Shown here: piece by piece, positions 21,561 to 42,792 of the stretch
Layout of the letters: each line of letters begins with the position of its first letter
Numbering within the stretch: position 1 is the first letter of the stretch
Source: Amaranthus tricolor
Lineage: Eukaryota > Streptophyta > Magnoliopsida > Caryophyllales > Amaranthaceae
Reading direction: 5' to 3'
Length of the DNA: 64,000 nt
Assembly: GCF_026212465.1 (NCBI RefSeq)
Contig: NC_080056.1
Span: forward strand, 21,110,017-21,174,016
Translations under genes and position numbers: made by a program
Notes under the pieces: model-generated
Seen by the model: the letters and a program-made list of their open reading frames with translations, nothing else
The model's database searches: none
What the model was told of the DNA's origin: nothing

Positions 21561-22068
21561 CAACAAATAAGCATTAAAAAAGCCCACCTTTTAACGTTAT
21601 ACCCTTAAACCCACACAAAGAATTTTCATAAAACACTCGAAAAACACATTGTTTCATCTTCTTCTTCACTTTGCTATTTTTTGTTTCATAAACCAAGGGC
21701 TGTAACTGCTACTTCTTGTTCACTCAAAAAACACTCGAAAAAACCACTGAAACTCAATGAAACACTCGAAAAACACTGTTTATGTTATGAGTTTGTTAAA
21801 CATTTGTGTAATTTGTTAAAAATGTGGTTTATTGTTATACTTATGCCTTTAACTATTAGAACTAGAATATGATTTTATTTACAATGTAGTGCTTAATATT
21901 GAAGTATGAAGTATAGAATTAGAATATGAAGTATGTATATTTAGGCTTAAACAGATTTGGCATAAATACGTATATATTTTTAGGGTTAAATATGTTTGGT
22001 ATAAATAAGTACATATGTTAAAAGTTGTTATTAATTTTGTTTTGAATTAATTAATCACACTAATTAGG
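21561..22068 (+). other. Probable leader region of the second Tnp2 gene
   Basis: Noncoding, AT-rich. The phrase AACACTCGAAAAACAC occurs twice (about 21633 and 21763), with a related AAACACTCGAAAAAACCACT between them. An acceptor-like CACTAATTAG lies just before the ATG at 22069. Confidence 0.4.
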
Positions 22069-23419
22069 ATGAAAAAAGATCGTTCTTGGATGTCTGGAAG
22101 CATTGAATCGTCATAATTTATTGATGGCGTATTAGAATTTTGTAGTATTGCCGTTGAACATCAAGTTAGGATGGGGGGAGTTGGTTTTTATTGCTCATGT
22201 GTCATTTGTGGCAATGTATCAAAGGTAGATAGTGTTCATATCCTTAGGGAGCACATACTTCGACGTAGGTTTAGGCTGCAATATCATGTTTGGGTTGGCA
22301 TGGTGAGGAGGGAGTTTACAAAGAGAAAAGTCTTGTTGAGGACGTCAATAATGTGGTTGATGTCAATGAGGATGTAGTAGATCATGTTGATGGGTATGAG
22401 ACAGATGAAGAGAATGTCCATGAGGATGTGGATCGTGTTGATGAGATGATGGAGGGAGTCAAGGATGAGTTAGGAAAACGTCCTCGTATTTTTGACTTGT
22501 TGACAGAGGCTTCTCAAAAGCCTTTGTACCTTTGATGTACAAAGTTCACCAAACTAACAGCAGTGTTGACAATTTTCAACCTTAAGTCAAAGTTCAATTG
22601 GAGTGACGCTAGTTTCACAATGTTATTAGAAGCATTAGGTGAGATGCTTCCTGAGGGAAATGAACTTCCAAAGTCGACATATTATGCCAAAAAGCTCATG
22701 TGTCCTTTCGGCTTAGAGTACCAGAAGATTCATGCGTGTCTGAGTGATTGTGTATTGTATCGGAATGAAAACGAGAACTTAGAAGAGTGTCCTAGGTGTG
22801 GCTTATCTCGCTACAAGCGTAAAGGGGCTTGGGATGCTAAAGGTCCCCTGGCTAAGGTATTGTGGTATCTTCCAATAATACCTAGATTCAAGTGCTTGTT
22901 TTCTATAAAGAAAGATGCATTAAATTTGAGGTGGCATGCAGATAGGGTGAAGAAAGGTCACTTGCTCACACATCCATCTGATTCTCCGGAGTGGAAGAGT
23001 ATTGATAGGTTGCATAAGACTTTTGGGGATGAGGTTCGTAACTTAAGACTCGAACTGTGTACGGATGGAATGAACCCATTCGGCAATCTTAATTCTCAAC
23101 ATAGAACTTGGCCGGCACTGTTAGTGATCTATAATTTGCCAGCTTGGTTGTGTATGAAGCGTAAGTACATTACGCTTTCGCTTCTTATCTCGGGTCGTAA
23201 ACATCTTGGCAATGACATAAATGTATATCTTGCACTTCTCGTTGAGGATTTGAGAAAGATGTGGGATGAAGGCGTTTCCGTGTTTGATGCGTATGCTAAT
23301 GAGGAGTTCAACATACTCGAGACTTTCATGAACATTCAGGGTAAGACAAAGGATGTTAACGTCGTGCGTGATTGATTTGAATGTAAGGGTCTTAGGCCGG
23401 AATTGTGGGCACATGTTAA
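22069..23419 (+). pseudogene. CACTA Tnp2-type transposase, 5' half (Transpos_assoc and Tnp2 domains)
   Basis: The start MKKDRSWMSGS fits the Transpos_assoc domain, followed by a cysteine pair region (FYCSCVICGN). An acidic linker leads to CTKFTKLTAVLTIFNLKSKF and the Tnp2 (Transposase_21) domain at about 22563-23330: LEALGEMLPEGNELP, KIHACLSDCVLYR, CPRCGLSRYK, LRWHADRVKKG, FGDEVRNLRLELCTDGMNPF and GNDINVYLALLVEDL. Breaks: a stop near 22115, a frameshift near 22285, TGA 22533-22535 and TGA 23373-23375. An internal in-frame deletion is likely near 23310 (see findings). The exon appears to end at 23419 in GTTAAG before GTCAGT, where satellite array C begins. The enzyme would bind and cut CACTA ends. 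Confidence 0.9.
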
Positions 23420-26400
23420 GGTCAGTTGTAGGCGCATAAAGTAGCTCAAAATTAGTTTGTTTCGCACGAAACTCGTCACACAACTCTATTTGGTATATAT
23501 TATTTGTGTTGAAGTGGTTAAAATTGAAAATCATAGTCATATGCTTTAAATTACGTGCTAAGTTGCGTTTTTAAGGTTTTTAAAACTTTTTTAGCACATT
23601 CTCGCATAAAGTGGTTCAAACATGGTATGTTTTGCATTAAACTTGGCACTAAACACTATCTGGTATATATACTATTGTGTTGAAATAGTTAGAAAAGAAA
23701 ACCATAGTGATATGCTTGAAATTACATTCTAAGTTGCATTTTTGAGGTTTTTTAAGCATTTTTGGCACTTTCTCGCATAAAGTAGTTCAAACATGGTAAG
23801 CATCCAAAAAAATAGTCATATGCTTCAAATTACGTGCTAAGTTGCGTTTTTAAGGTTTTTTTAAGCTTTTTTGGCACTTTCTCGCATAAAGTGGTTCAAA
23901 CTTTGTTTGTTTTGCATGAAACTTGGCACGATACACTATTTGGTATATATTATTGTGTTGAAATGGTAAAAATACAAAACAATAGTGTTATGCTTGAAAT
24001 TACGTACTAAGTTGCGTTTTTCATGTTTTTTAAGCGTTTTTGGCACTTTCTCGCAAAAATTGATTCAAACTTGGTTTATTTTGATTGAAACTTGGCACAT
24101 AACACTATTTGGTACATATTGTTGTGATGAAATGATTGGAATCGAAAACAATAGTCATTTTCTTGAAATTACGTGCTAAGTTGCGTTTTTGAGGTTTTTT
24201 TAAGCGTTTTTTGCACTGCCACGCATAAAGTGGTTGAAACTTGATTTTTTTGCCACGAAACTTAGCACACAACACTATTTTGGTATATATTGTTGAAATG
24301 GATAGAATCCAAACAAATAGTTATTTACTTGAAATTACGTATTAAGTTGCGTGTTTGAGGTTTTTATCCGTTTTTTGCACTTTCTAGCATAAAGAGGATC
24401 AAACTTGTTTTGCGTTGTATGAAACTTGGTACACAACACTATGTGATGTATATTATTGTGTTGGAATGGTTAGAATCCAAAACATTAGTCATATGCTTGA
24501 AATTACGTGCTAAGTTGTGTTTTTAAGGTATTTATAGCTTTTATGGCACTTTCTCGGATAAAGTGGTTCAAACTTAGTTTGTTTTGCATCAAACTGGGCA
24601 GACAACACAATTTGGTATATATTATTTTGTTGAAATGGTTTGAATCGAAATCAATAGTCATATGCTTGAAATTACGTACTAAGTTACGTTTTTGAAGTTT
24701 TTAAAGCTTTTTTGGCAATTTCTCGCATAAAGTAGTTCAAACATGGTTTGTTTTGCATCAAACTTGGCACACAACACTATTTGATATATATACATAAAGT
24801 GGCACAAACTTGGTTTGTTTGCCACGAAACTTGGTACACCAAAATATTTGGTATATATTATTGTGTTGAAATGGTGACACTGGAAAACAATAGTCATATG
24901 CTTAAAATTACGTGCTAAGTTGCGTCTTTGAGGTTTTTAAAGCGTTTTTCGCACTTTCTCGCATAAAGTGTTTCAAACTTCGTTTGTTTTGCATGTAACT
25001 TGGCACTAAACTCTATTTCGTATATGTTATTAAATTGAAATGGTTAGAATTCAAAAAAAATAGTCATATCCTAGAAATTACATTTTGAGTTGCGTTTTTG
25101 AGGTTTTTTTAAGAATTTTGTGCACTTTCTCGCATAAAGTAGTTCAAACATGGTTTTTTTTTTGCAAAACGGTTGCTCACAACACGATTGGGTATATATT
25201 ATTGTGTTGAAATGGTTGGAAAACAATAGTCATATACTTGAAATTACGTGCGAAGTTGCAATTTCAAGGTTTTTTCAACTTTTTTGGTACTTTGTCGTAT
25301 AAAGTGATTTAAACTTGGTTTGTTTACCATGAAACTTAGCACACAACACTATTTGTTATGTATTATTGTGTTTAAATGGTGCCAGTCAAAAGCAATAGCA
25401 TATGCTTGATATTATGAGCTAAGCTGCGTGTTTGTGGTTTTTTAAGCGTTTTAGGCACTTTCTCGCATAAAGTGGTACAAACATGGTTTGTTTACCACGA
25501 GACTTTGCACACAACGCTATTTGGTACATATTATTGTGTTGAAATGGTGACAATGGAAAACAATAGTTATATGCTTGAAATTACGTGATAAGTTGCATCA
25601 TTGACGTTTTTTAAGCGCTTTTGGCACTTTCTCGCATAAAGTGTTTCAAACTTGGTTAATTTTTCATGAAACTTGGCACTAGAAACTATTTGGTATATAG
25701 TATTGTGTGGAAAAGGTTAGAATCGCAAACAATAGTCATATGCTTGAAATTACGTTCTAATTTGCGTTATTAAGGTTTTTTAAGCATTTTTTGCACTTTC
25801 TCGCATAAAGTAGTTCAAACTTGTTTTGTTTTGCATTAATTATTGCAAACAACACTATTTGGTATATATAGTTGTCTTGAAATGGTTAGAATCCAAAACA
25901 TATAGTCATATTCTTTAAATTACGTGCTAAGTTGCGTGTTTGAGGTTTTGTTAGCATTTTTGGCACTTTCTCGCATAATGTGGTTAAAACTTAGTTTGTT
26001 TGCCACGAAACTTGGCAGAAAACACTTTTTGGTATACATAATTGTGTTGAGATGGTTAAAATCGAAAAAAACAGTCATATCCTTGAAATTACGTGCAAAA
26101 ATGATAGTTTGAGTTTTTTTAAGCGTTTTTGGCACTTTCTCGCATAAAGTGGTTCCATCTTGTTTTGTTTTACATGAAACATGGCACAAAATAATATTTG
26201 GTACATATTATTGTGATGAATTGGTTAGAATCGAAAAAAATAGGCATATACTTGAAATTACGTGCTAAGTTGCGTCGTTGAGGTTTTTTAAGCGTTTTTG
26301 GCACTTTATCGCATAAAGTTTTTCAAAGTTTGTTTGTTTTGCATGAAGCTTGGCACTATACACTATTTGGTATATATTATTGTGTTGAAATTTTGAAAAT

Positions 26401-29211
26401 AAAAAACAATAGTAATATGCTTGAAATTACGTTCTAATTTGCGTTTTCAGGTTTTTAAAGCGTTTTTGACATTTTTTCGCATAAAGTAGTTCAAGCATGG
26501 TTTGTTTTGAATAAAACATTGCACACAATACTATTTGGTATATATTATTGTGTTGAAATGGTTAGAATCCAAAACATATTGTAATATGCTTGAAATTACG
26601 TGCTAAGTTGCGTGTTTGAGGTTTTTTAAGCGTTTTTGGCACTTTCTCGCATAATGTGGTTAAAACTTAGTTGTTTGCCACAAAACTTGGGACACAACAC
26701 TATTAGGTATATATTATTGTGTTAAGATGGTAAAAATCGAAAAAATAGGCATATGCTTGAAATTACGTGCAACGTTGCAATTTTAAGGATTTTTGAACTT
26801 TTTTGGCACTTTTTCGTATAAAGTGGTTCAAACATGGTTTGTTTAACACGAAACTTAGCACTCAACACTTTTTGGTATATATTATTGTGTTTAAATGGTG
26901 CTAATCAAAAACAATAGTCATATGCTTGAAATTATGTGCTAAGTTGCGTGTTTCACGTTTTTTAAGCGTTTTTTGCACTTTCTCGCATAAAGTTGTTAAA
27001 ACTTGGTTTGTTTTCAATAAAATTTGGCACACAACACTTTTTGGTATATATTTTTAAATGGTTAGAATCCAAAAAAATAGTTATATGCTTGATATTACGA
27101 GCTAAGCTGCGTCTTTGAGGTTTTTTAAGCATTTTAGACACTTTCTCGCATAAAGTGGTAGAAACTTGGTTTTTTTACCACAAAACTTAGCACACAGCGC
27201 TATTTGTTACATATTATTGTGTTGAAATGGTGACAATAGAAAACATAGTCATATGCTTGAAATTACGTGCTAAGTTGCGTCATTGACGTTTTTTAAGCGC
27301 TTTTGGCACTTTCTCGAAAAAATGTTTCAAACTTGGTTTATTTTGCATGAAACTTGGCACTAAAAACTATTTGGTATATATTATTGTGTGGAAATGGGTA
27401 GAATCAAAAACAATAGTCAAATGCTTGAAATTACGTTCTAATTTGCGTTTTTGAGGTTTTTTAAGCATTTTTGGTAGTTTCTCGCATAAAGTAGTTTAAA
27501 TATGTTTTGTTTTGCATTAAACATTGCAGAAAACACTGTTTGGTATATATAATTGTGTTCAAATGGTTAGAATCCCAAACGTATAGTCATATTCTTTAAA
27601 TTACGTGCTACGTTGCGTGTTTGAGGTTTTGTTAGCGTTTTTGGCACTTTCTCGCATAAAGTGGTTCAAACCTAGTTTGTTTGCCACGAAACTTGTTTGC
27701 AAACAAATTTTTTTTGGTAAACATAATTGTTTTGAGATGGTTAGCATTGAAAAAAAATAGTCATATGCTTGAAATTACGTGCAAAGTTGATATTTTGAGT
27801 TTTTTTAAGCGTTTTCGGCACTTTATCGCATAAAGTGTTTCAACCTTGGTTTGTTTTGCGTGAAACTTGGCACTAAAAGCTTTTTGGTATATATTATAGT
27901 GTTGAAATGGATAGAATTGAAAACAATATTCATATGCTTGACATTTCGGTTTAAGTTGCGTTTTTCAAATTTTTAAAGTATTTTTGGCACTTTCTCGCAT
28001 AAAGTAGTACAAACATAGTTTGTTTTGCATGAAAAATTTCATACAACACTATTTGGTATATATGATTGTGTTCAAATGGTTAAAATCAAAGACATATAGT
28101 CATATGCTTGATATTACGTGCTAAGTTGCATATTTGAGGTTTTTTTAAGCATTTTAGGCACTTTCTCGAATAAAGTGGTTCAAACGTAATTTGTTAGCCA
28201 CGAAACATTCACACGACACTATTTGGTACATATAATTTTGTTGAAATGGTAACAATTGAAAACAATAGTCATATACTTGAAATTACGTGCTAAGTTGCTT
28301 CATTGAGGTTTTTTAAGCGTTTTTGGCACTTTATCGCATAAAGTATTTCAAACTTAGTTTGTTTTGCATGATACTTGGCACTAAACACTATTTGTTATAT
28401 ATTATTGTGTTGAAATTTTAAAAATAAAAAACAATAGTCATATGCTTGAAATTACATTCTAATTTGCGTTTTTGAGGTTTTTAAAGCATTTTTGGCATTT
28501 TCTCCCTTAAAGTAATTCAAGCATGGTCTTTTTTGCATAAAACATTGCACACAATACTATTTTGTATATATTATTGCATTGTGTTGAAATGGTTAGAATC
28601 CAAAACATATGGTCATATGCTTGAAATTACGTGCTAAGTTGCGTGTTTGAGGTTTTTAAGCGTTTTTGGAACTTTCTCGCATAATGTGGTTCAAACTTAG
28701 TTGTTTGCCACGAAACTTGGGACAGAACACTATTTGGTATATTTTATTTTGAGATGGTTAAAATCGGAAAAAATAGTCATATGGTTGAAATTACGTGCAA
28801 AGTTGCAAGTTTAGGTTTATTCAACTTTTTTGACACTTTCTCGTATAAAGTGGTTCAAACTTGGTTTGTTTAACACGAAACTTAGCACTCAACACCTTTT
28901 GGTATATATTATTGTGTTGAAATGGTGCCAATCAAAAAAATAGTAATATGCTCGAAATTACGAGCTAAGTTGCGTGTTTGAGGTTTTTTAAGCATTTTAG
29001 ACACTTTTGCGCATAAAGTGGTACGAACTTGGTTTGTTTACCACAAAACTTAGCACACAACGCTATTAGGTACATATTATTGCGTTAAAATGGTGACAAT
29101 AGAAAAAAATAGTCATATGCTTGAAATTACGTGCCAAGTTGCGTCATTGAGGTTTTTTAAAGCGCTTTTGGCACTTTCTCGCATAAAGTGTTTCAAACTT
29201 GGTTTATTTAG

Positions 29212-29295
29212 CATTAACAATAGTGTTGAAATGGTTATAATCCAACACTATTGTCACTTTTGGCTCTTTTGGCACTATTGGCGCTTTTGGCACCA
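29212..29295 (+). repeat. Hairpin variant monomer
   Basis: One monomer is replaced here by a short segment with perfect 12-bp arms (ACAATAGTGTTG at 29217-29228, CAACACTATTGT at 29243-29254, 14-base loop), followed by three or four short TTTTGGC-type repeats. The same variant recurs at 39622-39705. Confidence 0.8.
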
Positions 29296-30144
29296 TTTGG
29301 TATATATTATTGTGTGGAAATTGTTAGAAGCGAGAACAATAGTAATATGCTTGAAATTATGTTCTAAGTTGCGTTTTTGAGATTTTTAAAGAATTTTTGG
29401 CACTTTCTCGCTCAAGTAGTTCAAACATGGTTTGTTTTGCATGAAACATTGCACACAACACGATTGGGTATATATTATTGTGTTGAAATGGTTAGAATCC
29501 AAAACATATAGTCATATGCTTGATATTACATGCTAAGTTGCGTATTTGAGGTTTTTTAAGCGTTTTAGGCACTTTCTCGCATAAAGTGGTTCAAACTCTG
29601 TTTGTTTACCCCGAAACTTGGCACAAAACACTATTTCGTATATGTTATTGTGTTAAAATGGTGATAATCGAAAACAATAGTCATGTGTTTCAGATTACGT
29701 GCTAAGTTATGTTATTGAGGTTTTTTAAGCGTTTTGGGTATTTTCTCGTATAATCTATGTAATACTATGTTTGTTTTGCATGAGAGTTGACACTAAACAC
29801 TATTTAGTATATATTACTATGTTTAAATGGTAAGAATAAAAAAAATAGTTATATGCTTGAAATTACGTTCTAAGTTGCGTGTTTTAGGATTTTTAAGCGA
29901 TTTTGGCACTTTCTCGCTTAAAGTGGTACAAAACTTGTTTTTTTGGCACGAAATTTAGCACACGTCACTATTTGGTATCTATTATTTTCTTGAAATAGTT
30001 CGAATCCAAAACAGTAGTCATATGCCTGAAATTACGTGCTAAGTTGCTTTTTTAAGGTTTTTAAAGCGTTTTTGGCATTTTCTCGCATAATGTAGTTAAA
30101 ACTGTGTTTGTTTTGCGTGAAACTTGTCACTAAATTGTACTTGG

Positions 30145-30360
<216 letters not shown>

Positions 30361-31965
30361 GTTGAAATGGTGAAAATCGAAAACAATAGTCATATGCTTG
30401 AAATTACGTGCTAAGTCGTGTGTATGAGGTTTTTTAAGTATTTTTTGGCACTTTCTCTCATAAAGTGGTTCAACATGGTTTGTTTGGCACGAAACTTGGA
30501 ACGCGATACTATTTGGAATATTTTTTTTTGTTGAAATGGTGATAATTGAAAACAATTGTTATAAGCTTGAAATTAGGTGCTAAGTTGCGTCAATGAGGTT
30601 GTTTAAACGTTTTTGGCACTTTCGCACATTAAGTGTTTCAAACTTGGTTTATTTTGCATGAAACTTGGAACTAAACACTATTTGGTATTTATTGTTGTGT
30701 TGAAATGGATAGAATTGAAAACAATAGTCATATGCTTTAAATTACGTTCTAAGTTGTCTTTTTGAGGTTTTTTAAGCATTTTTTGCACTTTCTCGCTTAA
30801 GTAGTTCAAACATGGTTTGTTTTGCATGAAACATTGCATAAAAAAATATTTGGTATATATTATTGTGTTGAAATGGTTAAAATCCAAAATATATAGTCAT
30901 ATGCTTGATATTACGTGCTAAATTGCATATTTGAGGTTTTTTAAACGTCTTAGGCACTTTCTCGCATAAAGTGGTTCAAACATGGTTTGTTTACCACGAA
31001 ACTTTGCACATGATGCTATTTGGTATATCTTATTGTATTGAAATGGTGACAATAAAAAACAATAGTCATATGCTTGAAATTACGTGATAAGTTGCGTCAT
31101 TGAGGTTTTTTAAGCATTTATTGGCAGTTTCTTGTATAATCTATTTAAAACTTGGTTTGTTTTGCATGAAAGTTGGCACAAAACACTATTTAGTATATAT
31201 TATTGTGTTGAAATGGTTAGAAAAAAAAACAATAGTTATATGCTTGAAATTACGTTCTAAGTTTTGTGTTTAAGGTTTTTTAAGCGTTTTTGGCACTTTC
31301 TCGATTTAAGTGGTTCAAACTTGGTTTGTTTGGCACGAAGCTTAGCGCACTACACTATTTGGTATCAATTATTTTCTTGAAATAGTTAGTATCTAAAACC
31401 ATAGTTATATACTTGAAATTACGTGCTATGTTGCTTTTTAAAGGTTTTTTAAGCGTTTTTGGCCTTTTCTCGCATAAAGTAGTTAAAACTGGCTTTGTTT
31501 TGCGTGAACGTTGTCACTCAATTTTTACTTGGTATATATATTATTGCGTTGAAATGGTGAAAATCGAAAAGAATAGTCATATGCTTTAAATTACGTTCTA
31601 AGTTGCGTCATTGAGGTTTTTTAAACGTTTTTGCCACTTTCGCGCATAAAGTGTTTCAAACTTGGTTTGTTTTGCATGAAACTTAGCAGTAAACACTATT
31701 TAGTATATATGATTGTGTTGAAATGGTTACAATCGAAAACAATAGTCATATCCTTTAAATTACATGCTAAGTTGTGTTTTTAAGATTGTTTAAGCGTTTT
31801 TGGCTCTTTTCGCGTATAAAGTATTTCAAACTTGGTTTTTTTTTTTTGCATGAAATATGAAACGCTACTCTTTTTTGGAATATATTATTGTGTTGAAATG
31901 GTTAGAACTGAAAAAATAGTCATATGCATGAAATTACGTGCTAAGTTGTGTTTTTAAAGTTTTTT

Positions 31966-32512
31966 AATAATATGCATATTCTAATAATACTAATAACAAT
32001 TATTCAACTAATCCTATGTAAATATTAATAACGACATTCAATCAACTAACCCTAATTAACTTTAAAAATAATACTTGCCAAAATTAACCCTTGTTAACAA
32101 ACTAAAAGAAAAACAACTAAATTCGTGAATAAAATCACATTAATAATTTCAAACACATAAAAATATCAAAAACAAAACATGTTATAAAATCAGAAATTAC
32201 CTTGGTATTTAGATGATAATGTTGTGCTCTACAATGGAGTTATGTAACCTACAATAGAAAAACAACAACAAAATTAGTACACAACCATACTAAGCTATAA
32301 AATACCATGAAGTTTGAAAAAGTAAATGTTGAAGAAATTCAAATGATTAATTACCTTAACAAAAAATATGCCCTAAAAAATGCCTCTTAATTCGTGGCAT
32401 GTACCTTTATTTTTTTTCCCTCTTTTTTCCTATTTCTTTTATCCTGTGGTTTTCAAGAAACCGCAACATATAATGTAACTTTTTTCCTTGTTTTTTCATG
32501 CAGTTTAATGCT
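31966..32512 (-). mobile_element. Inverted CACTA 5' leader block 1
   Basis: The reverse complement of the CACTA leader (6911-6961 joined to 13428-13925), including GAGTTATGTAACCTACAATAG and AACCGCAACATATAATG. The Gypsy-1 insertion is absent, but here the target pentamer reads GGTTT (one substitution). It lies inside the satellite. Its left border with the satellite is the same leader/satellite junction as at 13925. Its right border joins a different monomer position. Confidence 0.9.
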
Positions 32513-42243
<9,731 letters not shown>

Positions 42244-42792
42244 TTTAATAATATGTATATTCTAATAATACTAATAAGAATTATTCAACTAATCCTATGT
42301 AAATATTAATAACGACATTCAATCAGCTAACCCTAATTAACTTTAAAAATAATACATGCCAAAATTAACCCTTGTTAACAAACTAATAGAAAAAAACTAA
42401 ATTCGTGAATAAAATCACATTAATAATTTCAAACACATAAAAATATCAAAAACAAAACATGATATAAAATTAGAAATTACCTTTGTATTTAGATGATAAT
42501 GTTGTGCTCTACAATGGAGTTATGTAACCTACAATAGAAAAACAACAACAAAATTAGTACACAACCATACTAAGCTTTAAAATACCATGAAGTTTGAAGA
42601 AGTAAATGTTGAAGAAATTCAAATGATTAATTACCTTAACAAAAACTATGCCCTAAAAAATGCCTCTTAATTCGTGGCATGTACCTTTATTTTTTTTCCC
42701 TCTTTTTTCCTATTTCTTTTATCTTGTGGTTTTCAAGGAACCGCAACATATAATGTAACTTTTTTCCTTGTTTTTTCATGCAGTTTAACGCT
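42244..42792 (-). mobile_element. Inverted CACTA 5' leader block 2
   Basis: A second inverted copy of the leader, 10,280 bp after block 1 and very similar to it. At 42738-42742 it carries the unoccupied form of the Gypsy-1 target (single GGTTC on the minus strand, inside TTGCGGTTCCTTGAAAAC). Confidence 0.9.
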
